Assembly: GCA_020809705.1 (NCBI GenBank)
Contig: CP085825.1
Location: 2,108,001 to 2,172,000 of the forward strand
DNA length: 64,000 nucleotides
Source of the DNA: Calonectria ilicicola
Taxonomy: Eukaryota; Ascomycota; Sordariomycetes; Hypocreales; Nectriaceae
Direction: 5' to 3'
The notes beneath the pieces were generated by a model. It was not told the origin of the DNA. It made no database searches and worked only from the letters and a program-made list of their open reading frames with translations. Numbering within the stretch: position 1 is the stretch's first letter; each line of letters starts with the position of its first letter. The translations under genes were made by a program, and so were the position numbers. This document shows, one piece after another, positions 1 through 11,633 of this stretch.

Positions 1-4
1 CAAC

Positions 5-1338
5 ATGGTCCACACAAATTCAAGCAAGAGCAGCACAACCAGTGCCAGTGCCAGCGCTCCAGCGCCTAGCAAAGATGATATCATTGAAATCACAGCTCCT
101 CAAAAGATGGTGTCGGCCATGTCAGGAAGTTTGTTGACATCATTACTCGGTGCGTTATGAGTTGATTTCCAACCCCTTGCCTCCGAACCATTGCTAACAT
201 GCAATATCTAGTCACTCCCCTCGATGTCGTCCGAGTGCGCCTACAGTCACAAGCAGTCCCGAAACCGGCCGTCGACTTTTCCAAGCTTGCCATCACGACT
301 ACATCCCTCACGCCCGCGCAAACCGCCGAACTCGGCATCACATCGTGCTGTCGCGAAGTCTTTTTCGCTGGTGGAAATGCCGATTTCTGCCTTGCCGCTC
401 CCAGGATCGAGGGTTTGGCGCCTCCACCGGCCGAGTGCGCTGTCGAGGAGGTGCAGCGTCGAACTTTTAGCTCAACAATGGATGGCCTGCGCAAGATCGC
501 TCGGAACGAGGGCGTGACAACTCTCTGGAGGGGACTTTCGCCTACGCTCGTCATGGCCGTCCCCTCTAATATTATCTATTTTACCGGCTACGATTGGTTA
601 CGATATAACCACAAGAGTCCCTTCAACCACTTTTCCGATTCGTCGGCTCCTCTAACTGCTGGTTCGGCCGCTCGTGTACTTGCTGCGACAGCAGTTGGAC
701 CCATCGAACTCATTCGCACACGTATGCAAGCGACGCACACGTCAGGCTCAGGAAACCACTTGGTTGAAGCCTTCAAGGATGTCGGACAAATGGTTAACAC
801 CCAAGGTTACACTGCCCTCTGGAGAGGCTTGACCTTGACGTTGTGGCGAGACGTACCCTTCTCAGGTCTTTACTGGTGGGGGTACGAGAAAGTGCGATCC
901 AAGCTTACCGATTTGCGGGAACGACGCCAAGGCCACCCCTTTACGATTGATGAGGATCTATCCGAGGCTCGACGAAGGTCGCAGAGCCATGAGAACCATA
1001 CGGAAACATTCGTTGACAGCTTCACGGCGGGAGCAGTGTCAGGAACATTCGCATCCTTTGTTACCACCCCATTTGATGTTGGCAAGACTCGCACGCAGAC
1101 ATTTCAAAACCAGGCTTCGGGCGCCGCAAACGCCGCAGCCCCCGAGGAAGGCAATATGGTGCGCCTCCTCTGGCACATTTCCAAGACCGAAGGAGTCTCT
1201 GGTCTCTGGAGAGGATGGATTCCTCGAACTCTTAAAGTGGCACCTGCCTGTGCCATTATGATTAGCAGCTACGAAGTCGGAAAGCGGGCATTCCGCGGTG
1301 TCAACGAGCGAAAGCTCCAGCGACAAGAAGGCCACTAA
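5..1338 (+). CDS. MTM1: Mitochondrial carrier, MTM1/SLC25A39-SLC25A40 type
   Basis: Two exons, 5-149 and 212-1338, joined across a 62-nt GTGCGT...TAG intron, give 423 residues. Starting at the ATG at 5 (CAACATGG context) preserves the first carrier signature: the splice creates TPLDVVRVRLQ, a P-x-[DE]-x-x-[RK]-x-[RK] motif, at residues 50-60. Two further repeats carry VGPIELIRTRMQ and TTPFDVGKTRTQ. A long matrix loop after helix 1 contains Cys94, Cys95, Cys108 and Cys124, as expected for the MTM1/SLC25A39 branch rather than other SLC25 carriers. Family knowledge: inner-membrane proteins needed for mitochondrial glutathione import, linked to Fe-S and heme metabolism and, in yeast, to Mn-SOD activation. 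The N-terminus is Ser/Thr/Ala-rich and low in complexity. The window begins only 4 nt upstream, so the promoter is not visible and a longer N-terminus cannot be excluded. Confidence 0.9.
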
Positions 1339-2296
1339 AGCTGCGACGGCTAATAAAACAGTAAAAAAGTGAAAATAAAGAGAAGAAGAACACGAGGGCA
1401 CAAAAGTAACGGCACTCACAAAGGATTGCATAAAACAGGCGTTTGTAATATTTTGAAGGCTGGCGGTAGTTCTTGTTTACAAATCCCCCCCATTTTGATG
1501 TTTCACGCGAGGATTAGATGCAGGCGTTGGTACCGAATACCTCAGATAGAGACGAGATAATTTGTAAGAGTGAGAGACGAAAGAATTGTACTACCAGACA
1601 GACAACCCATTTTTACTCAGAACGTTGCCCGTCGCATAGCTATGATGTACTTGCAAGAACTGAGAAGCTCCTGGGTTTAAGTGTGGTGTCCTATAAAAAG
1701 AAGTATTGATTCATGGGCATACAGTGACATCATGGCCACTGTTATGATATAGCAGGTCCATGTTAGTATGCGTTGTAATGTTTGGCTTGCTCCAAGATTC
1801 AGCTTAAATTGCCATGTATATATTTTATTACAACCCTCTCCAACAATCTGGTTAGATTCCAAGTAGGCCGTGTCACATTTCGTGTTATTCACGGCGAAAC
1901 TTGCTTGGTGAAAGCAAGCAGATGCTGTAAATGATGAAAAGTTGGAGCATGGTGGGGTATTCAGTTAACGAGGGGCACTCATGAGCAATGCCGCCTCAAG
2001 GTGGGGGGAACATTGCGATCAGGCATGAGGGGAGACTCTGAACCGGGCACACATTGAGTGTGAAACTGGTGATCTGGGAGTATTCTGAGGATGCCTTGTA
2101 TTTCTTGTGAGTATTTAATATCTTCTTTTCCTCTTCTTTTCTGTTTTCATGACAGCAGAGCAAGCTACGACGAGCGGTTTCGCAAGTGTTTTTCACGTGA
2201 AACTTTTTTTTGTCTTTCTTCTTAGATGTTTCTTATCGCTAACAAGTAAAACAAAACCCAGGAGGGATATTTAAGAAAGCAAAAAACAATAACAAA
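1339..2296. other. Intergenic, MTM1 3' end to WDR89-like promoter
   Basis: No coding sequence is recognisable. The left half is AT-rich 3' flank of the carrier. The right end, about 2200-2296, is T-rich followed by A-rich sequence ending in AACAAAATG, consistent with a short leader for the downstream gene. Confidence 0.6.
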
Positions 2297-3531
2297 ATGT
2301 ATTCTCTCAACTGCGCCGACGGCTTCCACTTCGGCCGGGACGTCTACGTCCTTGACGCCCACCGCACGTCAGCCGGGCTGGCGACCATCGCATCGGACCA
2401 GTCGCTCACGGTGCTGGACCCTACGAGGCTGTCGCAGGGCCCAGTGCGGCGCCTGGCGACGGATCACGGCAACTTGACGACGCTGCGCGTGTTTGATGGG
2501 AACGCGGCGCTCGTGTGCACAGCGGGTGAGAATGGCACCGTCGCTGTGTGGGATTTGAGACAGGGCAGCAGTGTTGCGCAGTTTCAAGGTGAGTGAAGGT
2601 GAAGGGGAGGGAGGTGGCTTATGAGAGGACTTGTCGAAGAGGCTAATAGAGATTGTCTCATGATGAAGCAAGCCAATCACCCATCCTCTCCATGGCATGC
2701 AACGCCGACACGAAGACGATTGCTGTGGGCACTGAGCTGCAAAACCACACTGCCTCCATCTTTCTCTGGTATGCCCCTGAGCCCAATTCAGTCTTAGTTA
2801 TAGAAGTATAGTCACTAACACAGACAAAACTCAAGGGATGTCCGATCCACGCCCTCGCAAAAGGCACACTACCAAGAGGTGCATAGCGACGACGTTACGG
2901 ATCTTTCATTCAACCCGTCCAACCCGGCCGTTCTCCTGTCGGGATCGACTGATGGTCTGGTCAACGTTTACGACACCCGTATTGATGACGAGGACGAGCT
3001 GACAGTGCAAACGTGCAATCACGATGCCTCGATCCACCGGGCCGCCTGGCTGACGGCCACCGAGATTGCGGCCCTGTCGCATGACGAGCGCTATGCCCTG
3101 TACGACGTGGCCGAGGACCGGGCCAACGGCGATGCCACCCAGGACTTTGGCGACATGCGCACCGTCCTTGGCTGCCAGTATGTTGCTGATGTGACGCCCA
3201 AGATGGACGGCAGCGGAGCCATTCTCGGAGCTGGATCTCAAGAGTAAGTTGAATAACTGATTAAAGACCCTCCCTTAACCCCCCTCGAGTTTTGGTTTTT
3301 GTTCAAGACTAACAACAACCACAACACCTTAGCCGCCAAATGTTCGAGCTCGTGTTCCTCGCCAAAAACCCCAACGGCCAGGGCTGGGCTCTCGACCGGG
3401 AAAACAGCGTGGGCCTCCCCGGCGCGCACGGCGAGGAGATTGTGCGCTCGTTTTGCTTCTTTGACCAGGAAAACGCCGTCTTCACGGCTGGAGAGGATGG
3501 CTATGTCAAGGCGTGGAGGCCAGGTAACTAA
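2297..3531 (+). CDS. WD40-repeat protein, WDR89-like
   Basis: Four exons: 2297-2588, 2669-2768, 2836-3243 and 3333-3531, giving 332 residues. The phases 1, 2, 2 close exactly. The first acceptor is an unusual AAG (ends 2668); the only other nearby AG leads straight to a stop. The product is a compact seven-blade propeller. WD-type repeat ends are visible, for example GTVAVWDLRQG in exon 1 and the blade ending DGLVNVYDTRID in exon 3. The C-terminus ends in a last blade, EDGYVKAWRPGN. Length and blade spacing match fungal WDR89 homologues. No catalytic domain is present, so it is probably a protein-interaction scaffold. The cellular role in fungi is not established, and other single-propeller WD40 families remain possible. 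Confidence 0.85.
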
Positions 3532-4500
3532 GAAACCAGGGAAACAAAAAACTAGATGTATGAAGGAAAATGAAGACATGAAGAAAAACAACAACTAAAA
3601 GAATTGATAAGAGAAAAAAAAAAAATAGAATCTCATTCAAAGAGGATTTATGTTTTTGCATTCTATATGTGATTGGTTGATATGGCATGTGTTATTATGC
3701 AGTGGAGTTGTGTTGTGCAATGAATAAGAGTTGTTTGCTGCAACACCACCCTAAAGCTGAATCGCAAACATCACGAGCTTCACGCGGCCTAGTAGTATCT
3801 GCGAAGAATGAAGATAGAGAAAATTAAAATCCGCTATTGCGCACTCGAAACAGTCTCCAAAACTCGCGCAAAAATAGTAGCCAACATCGCCTAGTTTCGC
3901 CCCATCTTTCGATACTCTGAAACTACAACATATACAGCCAGCAAAAAAACGCCCGCACCGCTCGAAAGCGGGTTCTTGGGCGGGCCCCTCCATTCCGCGT
4001 ACGGAACTTCTCTGGGGCTGCGAGGCGGGATGGTGGCATGTTTGGACTTGTCGCATCTTGCCAGTCTTTGACGACTGCGCCAACCGGAGCCCGGCACCTA
4101 TACGGCCATGTCCGCTCGCTGTTGAGGAAAGGAAGAGTTACTCGGGGTTATAAGGCTTTACTGGTTCTTTTTCCGGGGATGAAGGGCGTTCGTAGGACGA
4201 AAGGGGGTTGCTTGTCAGTGAACGGCTGTCAAAAGGAGTTGCCAGCTGCGCCGCCATGTCAGCTTTTTGGATTGGTCTTCGTGTGAGTGAATCAGAGCTA
4301 TAATTCTTGTAAAGAAGCCTAGGTAGGACTCACCCAATCAAAGAAACGGCCTCACGTGCCAAACCAGGTTTCTGTGTAAGTCTTGCTCTGCTCTCCGTCC
4401 TTGTTCCATAACATGTTCAACCCCGCGTACAAACCCCTGCCGTTGGGTTTGCCTGGTTCCTCCAAATCAAAACATCAATCTATAGGGGTTTCGATTCCTT
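3532..4500. other. Convergent intergenic gap, WDR89-like / FRG1
   Basis: Two 3' ends face each other across 969 nt. The first part is A-rich (about 3540-3640) and suits a poly(A) region. Several short open frames exist on both strands, but none has coding character. No RNA gene signature was seen. Confidence 0.6.
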
Positions 4501-5444
4501 TTAACCATATTTGTCATGCTTGCCCTTAACCTTCAACTCCAGCAACCTCTCGTGGTAGTCTCCTTCCCTGCGTGCCCTCTTCAACGTCCTCACCTCATCC
4601 TCTTCCAATCTCCTGCCAACTGCATCCTCCAGCTCCCGGCGGCTAATCTTTGCCAGAGCTTTTTCCTCCTTGGAAGCTCGCAATCGCGGCTTGAACCGGG
4701 CCTGCATGCGCAGCCGGAACGTTGTGTTGAAGGTGATGTCCTCACCGTCTCCCCGGACCTCGGCGCCAGCTGCGCCTCCGGCCTTTGACGTGGTGGGTTT
4801 GATGGTGAGGAGGGACTCGCGCAGTGTTTGGATCTGGAAAGTTCCCGGCGTGTCGGCCGTGGCGATCAGGTTGAAGGACTCGAGGGGCGAGACGGCTTCG
4901 GATGAGGCAGACAAGGCACCAATCTTGTCGCAAGAGAGATATCTATTGCGCCGACAAGGTTAGTTATGTGATATTTTCAAGCAGCATGTAAATAAATAGT
5001 TGGATGGATAAACACAGCAATGGCAGGTGATGGTTGCTTCACTTACTTCCCATGGTGGCCCTTGAATCGAAAGCTCTCGGTGCCCGCAACCCGGTTAACA
5101 ACCCACACCTGGCGGACATCATGGGGCTCGGCCGTGGCAGGGTTGGCGTCGACTATGTTCTCAATGGGCAGGGCAAACACCTTCCCGCTTGGGTCGCAAG
5201 CCAGCGCCGAGGGCTCGTCGGTGGGGAGTACAATCATGATTGGCCCGGAGACGTCAGTGACAGCGTCGGCCGACACCCAGCTGTCGTCGTTGTCTGCGCC
5301 CTCGTCCTTGCTGGCGCTGGTGCTGCCAGCGCCCCGGGCCTCGAGCGCGCTGCTGGACTCGCCGTCGCGGGCCGCCCTCTCGGCATCGGTGCGCTTGCGC
5401 TTCTTGGGCTTCTTGTCGCCCTTGAAGGCGAGCGGCTTGACCAT
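4501..5444 (-). CDS. FRG1: FRG1-like RNA-associated protein
   Basis: Two exons on the minus strand, 5444-5047 and 4942-4501, separated by a 104-nt GTAAGT...TAG intron, give 279 residues, close to the usual FRG1 length. The start is the first ATG in frame (MVKPLAFKGDKKPKKRKR), which opens a basic nuclear-localisation-like segment. The middle holds the FRG1/fascin-like beta-trefoil region, with RVAGTESFRFKGHHGKYLSCDKIG spanning the splice junction. A predicted helical, Lys/Arg/Glu-rich tail ends in KGKHDKYG, and that lysine-rich end is typical of the family. FRG1 proteins are nuclear/nucleolar, co-purify with spliceosomes, and in animals bind RNA and actin. Only 354 nt separate its start from the divergent oxygenase gene, so the two may share a promoter. 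Confidence 0.88.
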
Positions 5445-5798
5445 GGTTGCGGCGGGTTTTTGCGTGGGTTCGGCGAACTTGGGTCCGACGATTGAAACTT
5501 GAGCCTCTACAGTTGCATTGCAATGCAGATGCACCGGGACACGCCGAGGTCCACTCACACGCGCCAGCAGCGTTGCACCGCCATTGGCTGTGCGGCACCC
5601 CCCCGCCTCCCCGCAGTGGCTCACAAAGGTCCCATGCCCATCACGTTTATCGACGGGAAGCGCAGCCTGGATAAAAGAAGAGCAACAATAGATAAAAACA
5701 ATGATGACGGCCCATGTATTTTATGCCTCGCCCACGGATCCATTGTCGCTTTGATACCTCATATTTGCCTTTTCTCACTCAATTCAATTCCACCAACC
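5445..5798. promoter_or_regulatory. Bidirectional promoter, FRG1 / 2OG oxygenase
   Basis: This 354-nt divergent spacer is the only room for both promoters. An A-rich stretch with a TATA-like TGGATAAAAG lies around 5668-5700 on the oxygenase side. No specific factor sites are assigned. Confidence 0.5.
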
Positions 5799-7050
5799 AT
5801 GGCTGCTCAAGCCCAGGCCGTCACCGTATCTCTCCAGGACCTCAAGGATGGTACGTACCACCATCACCACCCACCCACCAACCAACACCACCATCATCTT
5901 GTCCATCATGCCAGGGTCTTGACTTACAAACTGCCCCTCCCCCTCCCAAAGGCAACATCTCCTTCGAAACCCTCCAGGAAGCCTTTGGCCCTGATTCTCT
6001 AGGAATCCTCGTCGTCAAGGATATCCCCCAGAACTTCCCCCAATTGAGACACCAAGCGCTGTCCTACGCATCGTACCTGGGCAACTTGCCCAGGCATGAA
6101 CTGGGTACGTTCTGTAACACAATGTCCAATGCTCGCCATTTCCAACATTCAAAATAGACAAGCTGGAGAATGTCCACGCAAAGTACCTGACCGGCTGGTC
6201 CCTCGGCAAGGAAACGCTCAAGAACGGCCAGGTCGACACCTTCAAGGGCTCCTACTACGCCAACTGTGCCTTTTACGTCGACGCCTCGCTCGAGTGCGCC
6301 GCTCCAACTCCCGAGTTCAGCCCAGAAACATTCCCCGAGTACCTCTCTCCAAACATCTGGCCTCCTGAGGACATTCTCCCGGGTTTCAAGCCCGCTGTTA
6401 CCGATCTGTGCCGCTTGATCATTGACACGGCCGTCCTCGTCGCCCGCGCCTGTGATCGCTTCGCCGAAAAGGACATTCCCGGCTATCCAAAGGGCTATCT
6501 CGAGCACGTCGTCAGCACATCCAACACAACAAAAGCTCGCCTGCTGCACTACTATCCTCAGTCAGCGGACCCTGCGGCCGGCGTCGACGCTGACGAGGAT
6601 GACTGGTGCGCCACTCATCTCGATCACGGCTGTTTGACCGGCTTGACATCAGCCATGTTCATCGATGAAAAGGAAACTGACACGGCCCTCCCTGCCAATG
6701 TCGCTCCAGGAACAACTCTTGCTCCCCTCAATGAGCTCGCCGCCTCCCCGGACCCGTCTGCTGGCCTGTACATCAAATCTCGAACTGGCGAGACCTTTCA
6801 AGTAAAGATTCCCCGGGACTGCATTGCCTTCCAGACTGGCGAAACTCTCGAGCGCATCACTGCCGGTCGTTTCAAGGCGGTTCCTCACTTTGTGAGAGGT
6901 GTTCGTGCCAGTGTGAGCAACGGAAGCATTGCGCGCAACACCTTGGCCGTCTTTACCCAGCCCAACTTGGGCGAGGAGGTCGATAATGAGCAGCACCTGA
7001 CATTTGGAGAGTTTGCCAGGGGGATTGTGTCTAAAAACACTGTTTCATAA
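5799..7050 (+). CDS. 2-oxoglutarate/Fe(II)-dependent oxygenase (IPNS-like fold)
   Basis: Three exons: 5799-5850, 5952-6104 and 6158-7050, giving 365 residues, each junction in phase 1. The C-terminal half carries the complete 2OG-Fe(II) active-site set. His222 and Asp224 lie in THLDHGCLTG, the distal His312 is in VPHFVRG, and Arg328 in ARNTLAVF is the expected 2-oxoglutarate-binding Arg-x-Ser/Thr pair. The N-terminal half matches the DIOX_N-like region (GILVVKDIP; YLTGWSLGKE). Similar proteins are found across fungi and plants as uncharacterised clavaminate-synthase-like or IPNS-like oxygenases. The substrate is unknown. Its neighbours are unrelated housekeeping genes, so nothing points to a secondary-metabolite cluster. 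Start is the first ATG after a pyrimidine-rich leader (CAACCATGG). Confidence 0.88.
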
Positions 7051-7518
7051 CGAAGGTGCAAGTGAGGTGATAAGTACGAACAACACGCATGGAAAAGAGA
7101 CTTAGATTAATACACGCAATCATAAACACGTTGATATCAAAGAATGTAAATGGTTTGTTTAGAATATCGCTATCAGACTATCATGAAACGAAATCCAACT
7201 GGCAATTCTTCTGTAAAAGGTACAACGGGAAACAATTTGCTTTGCTTTTGACATTGAAACTCCAAGAAGAATGCACGCTGAATGGGCAGCGTGAATCATC
7301 ACACACCCTGGTTTCCGTTTCAGTTAAAAGAGCGAGTGGCTGCTCAAAAGCATGAAAAAAAAATGTAAAAAGAAGTCGGGCAAGAATTGAAAACTTGGCC
7401 AAATACGTGGCGATTTGGCGCTTTCCCTCCATCTTATGGTGAAGCCCATCACCTAGATGTCGGTAATTCGTGTCGTTAGGAGTCGCTCAGCCCTCTAATT
7501 CGTGAGCAGTGTGCTCAA
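7051..7518. other. Convergent intergenic gap, oxygenase / ZIP transporter
   Basis: 468 nt between two 3' ends. It is AT-rich, with no open frame of coding character and no recognised element. Confidence 0.6.
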
Positions 7519-9330
7519 TTACGCCCATGCGCCAACGAGGCTCATGAAAAAGGCGCCGAAAAAGACCAAAAGACAGGCAAAGACGCGCTTCTTACCCCGG
7601 AGAACCCTCCAACTCTCGTCACTCAGGAAGTCTTCCGACAGCAGTTCAACCAAAGAGGCAAACGTAAGGAGCCCGGCAGAGATTGCATTCATCACACCCA
7701 CAACAATGAGGCCCACCTCAGAGCCAGGGCTGTAGAGGGTATGAGTGGCGAGACCAATAGCTTGACCTAGAGGTGTCCTGTGACAAAAGTCAACAACTGA
7801 TTAGAAATCGGAGTTGAAAGCAATAACAAAAAAAAACTTACGTGCAACCATATGCAAGAGCCATGAACCAAGGCTGAAGCTTGCCTTGAGGCCACTTGAT
7901 AGTCGAAATTCGGGATCCAAGAGCAAGTCCTTCGAATGTTTCTATCACAAAGATTAGCGGCCGCTTCGGGGTCAATATTTACCCATTCAACTTACGATGA
8001 AACACAATAGCAATGAGTAGGATGATAAACTCATTACCAATTGAAACGCTCAGTGACATTCCGATAAAGATGCTGTGGAACAAGATACCAAGCTCAAGAA
8101 GAACACACTGAAGAAGCTCCTTACGCTTCTTTTGCTCAGGGGTCAGCGCAGGAATCTGCATGCTTTCGATGCTCGTTTCCTCGAAACTCCGCTTTCGCTG
8201 CGTTCGGGTAGTCTCCTCTTCACCGCTGGCCTCGGTTTCTTCAACTGCGGCGCGGCTGTTCAAGGTCGTGAGATTGTGGCCGATGCTTGAAGCCCTACCG
8301 CGAAGAGGACCCATGTCGCGAACCGGAAGCATGCCCACGTTTCCCATGCATCCACCATGGTTATGATTCGCTTCAGAAGTTGCTTCGGAAGGTTGAATGC
8401 GTCGGGACGGATGAAACACCATTTCAATGACAATGACAAAGAAAATGGCCGCCAAAGCAATGGCGCCGGGCATGGCGGGATAGTCAGAGGTCCAAAAATC
8501 ACCAAGACACGGGTCTCCCAGAGAAGTAAAGGCGGTTGGGAGAAGGTGGACAAATGCGGTAGCGATAAGAACTCCTGTACCAAAGTGGCGAACTGCAAAG
8601 AAGAAGCGGTTTGGAATCCTTAGACCCGGAAACTTGGTGGCCATGATGGGAAACATGCAGGCAAGTGATGATACGAAGAAGATGATGAACAGCGCGCCAA
8701 CATGAAGCGGCAGGTTATACTCATCCTTGCTTACGCTGTTGGAGGCACATGTTGACCTCTTTCGGAGGGGAGAAGCCTGGATGGGGGTCGACACCTGGTT
8801 CTTAGGGGCCGTAACAGTAGTGACAGAAGCAGCGGTAGAGGGAGCATTCCAAGATGAGAGAATCGAGGAGACGATGAGAACAGAGAGGACCCAAGCGGTC
8901 CAACTCCAGACACGTGAGAGGCACGACGTGAGGGTGCCCCGAGAAAGACGATCATGGCCATCACCACCACTGATCGTCTTCAGACACGAGGACAATCCTA
9001 ACGAAATGGTAAGTATGGGCTCAGCTGCTAGTGTCAATTGTGGAAAAGGAACCTACCTGCACAGCGGGACAGTCGTCTCGCGCCGGTCATTGAGCCGCAG
9101 TCGGGCTCGGGAGGTTGGATCCCCGGATGACTTTTTTCGTCGCCGTTTCTCAGCCATCCTCCGCTACTATCGCCGCTTCCATCGTCTTGCCCAGCTTCGA
9201 CATGCTCGCGGGTGTTGACGATGCCGTTGAGATCCTGGCAAGTCGTGTTTGAGGCAGCCAAGGGCGACGGGCTCTGATTGTAGGTCAGATGCCTGAAGGC
9301 TGCTGGGTCTGCTTTAGATAGACAAATCAT
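7519..9330 (-). CDS. ZIP-family zinc/iron transporter with long N-terminus
   Basis: Four minus-strand exons: 9330-9057, 8997-7996, 7941-7842 and 7777-7519, giving 544 residues. The splice joins rebuild the two ZIP signatures: HQTFEGLALG at residues 425-434 (TM4) and TTPLGQAIGL at 459-468 (TM5), with the metal-binding His/Glu set. TM1 begins around residue 188 (NLPLHVGALFIIFF). The variable cytoplasmic loop has a short His-rich patch (NHNHGG). The C-terminus ends right after TM8 (SLVGAWA), as usual. Residues 1-187 are extra compared with canonical fungal ZIPs. They hold five cysteines before residue 120, a hydrophobic segment at about 121-140 and a dibasic RKR at 170-172. Likely role is zinc (or iron) uptake at the plasma membrane. 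The substrate is inferred from the family only. Confidence 0.9.
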
Positions 9331-11633
9331 TGTGGTGGATGAGACGCCGAGGCAGGCTTGCAGACGACTGCAAGAGTGTCGTGTTGGCCGAGTCGCGTAG
9401 TCAACAGCTTAAGATGAAGCTTAAACTTTATCGAGTGCAGATTTAGAGTAAACGGTCTAGAGAGAGGTCCAGATCCAGGGCTTTCCGTGGATGTTTTCCC
9501 AGGGGAGAAAAAAAATTGTCTTCTGCTGCCCCTCAAGGCTACGTCTTCCAGGGAAAAAAGGCCAGAGTTAAAAGATATAGATGATGACTGACGTTTTCCT
9601 TGATGACTGGCGCTCTCAAGCTATTGGCAAAACAGGCAAGGGGCAGGAGGCGGGCAGTGAGTGACCCACCTAAAAAGATCAAAGTTGGACATAAGTTTAG
9701 TGCCACACGAACCCCGGTTTCGCCCGCGTGACCTGCAAAATACCTGACTGCAAGGTACTGCGCTGACCGTTCTTGGCGGGACCACGCACTAACGTTCCCC
9801 TAAAAGATACATGGCTCACCCGTTTCCTCGCACCTCGATTCGGATCCCGAGGGAACCCACCATCAACGACGCCGTTGACCAAAAGATGGTTAGAGCGAGC
9901 TAACCACCGGGCATCGTATCTTTTCCCGTATCGAGTATGCAAACATTCGTAGTCTTTGCTCGTCAGGTGACTGGCAGTCGGCATCTCATGTATGAACAAT
10001 AGTTCGTTCAATCGCTAAAGTCTAATGTGCAACAATTCTTTTTTTGTTTTGGACGCCTTATCAGCCGCCATGGCAACGACCAACCTTGGGCGCACCTTGA
10101 AGGCCTGGGGAAATTGACGGGAATATGCAGAGCAAGGCTGCCGGCTATTGTCCAGGCCCAAGGCCTAGTGCCATGGTAGTTTAATGCAACGACGGGGGAA
10201 AATTGGCGGGGAGATGGGGCATCGACGAAGATTACACGGCTAGAGATCTAGGCATCGGACGGGTTCCGAGGAAGCATTGGCACCTCGCTCAGGTTCCGCC
10301 TGTCTCACATCCCGCTAGTCAAGCTAGGCCGGAGGAGGGGCCTCAATTCTGGGCTCGACCTCGGTGAGAGACACCTCGTGGAGGTGGAAGCGACAATTGG
10401 GAACGGGGGCACACCCGTCTTGACCCGCTGGACCTTGATGGCCCTTCTTCACATGCATGCAGATTCGTGGATGCATTACGCCAGCCAATCCACACCACAT
10501 AGCGGAGCACAGACGTTCTTTGGGAGCCATTGAAGAGGGTTTTGGGTCATTTGTCTCATATTATGCTTCATTCGTAAGACTTTCGGTGAGCCCCAAGTGT
10601 CGGAAATCCATGTTCCAATCTGTGTCATGTTGGTAGTAGTTTCAACTGGTTTCGCACCCAGACAATGGGTGTGGAACACAGAGGTGACATCTCGATTCCA
10701 TTTTTAGCTTGTCATCCACTGTCATGGCCCCGCTCACTATTTCGCCGCGAAGGCCCACTTCCACCCATGGTCGCCACGCTGGATCAGCGGGTAGGTAAGC
10801 TTGCGGGTTGTATGTAAGGTGAGGAGAAAGATAGTGTAGTTGTAGGAGGCAATATGGTGTATCTTTTTTTTTTCCTTTTCTTATTTATTCGTTTATTTAT
10901 TTACTTCTTCTTCCTTTACATTAGTTAAACTATTAAAATTATAATTTGCCACGTATTTTTGTTCTCGTACAATTGCCCAGATTCTCTGCCATTTTTGCGG
11001 CCAGTTCGCCGAAGTTGCTACGTTCCCTTGCTCACGGCTCCACTTTGCTGGCTGTCTGTCTGTCTCTCTGAATCAAGAACGTCACTCAACCACGCTCTTT
11101 GGGCACTTGTCGTCTGCCTCAAAAGCAAAAAAACAAAGTCACCGCTCATCGTCTTTCGTGGTTCCTGGATTGCTGGTCCTGACCGAGACAATTGTAAAGT
11201 CTAAACCAGTCTAACAGACCGATTGGCGATAAACTCTGACAAGAGAGTGAGATGGTGTGCACACTAGAGGCTGAGCTTATTGACAAGAGTGTGAGTCGTT
11301 TGTAGCGTAGGTAACTCTTGCAGGGAAACTGACAAGAGATTGATTTGCATGATTGAGCGCGGTTTTATCTATCAAGAAATTCTAGAATCCCAGCCCCTTG
11401 GACCAAATCGTTATCGTACGTTAACTATGGCATTTGCAATCCTTCAGGGCGTTGTCGTCATCTGCAGCTTCCAACCTTATGCTCGGAACCCCGCCTGCCC
11501 CTCAACACCAAAAACCAGCGCGTCTGCAGACTTGTCATCTGCATAAAACCACCTCTGCACTTGACACCTCTATACGCACTGCCAAGAAAAGGAAAAGGAA
11601 AAGGAAAAAGCAACACTCACACCCATACTCACA
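9331..11633. other. Divergent intergenic gap, ZIP transporter / DsbA-fold gene
   Basis: 2.3 kb without a supportable gene. Contains the ZIP promoter at the left, a strongly AT-rich block around 10860-10960 (runs of T and TTTATT repeats), and the leader of the DsbA-fold gene at the right. That leader ends in an AAAAGG-repeat stretch at 11584-11610. Small open frames (for example 9697-10011, minus) lack a family match. Confidence 0.5.

Noticed and set aside
10647..10660. 14-nt sequence TGGTTTCGCACCCA repeated exactly at 29659-29672
   Set aside because: With loosely similar flanks it looked like a dispersed repeat, but exact 14-mers are expected several times by chance in 64 kb and the alignment does not extend.
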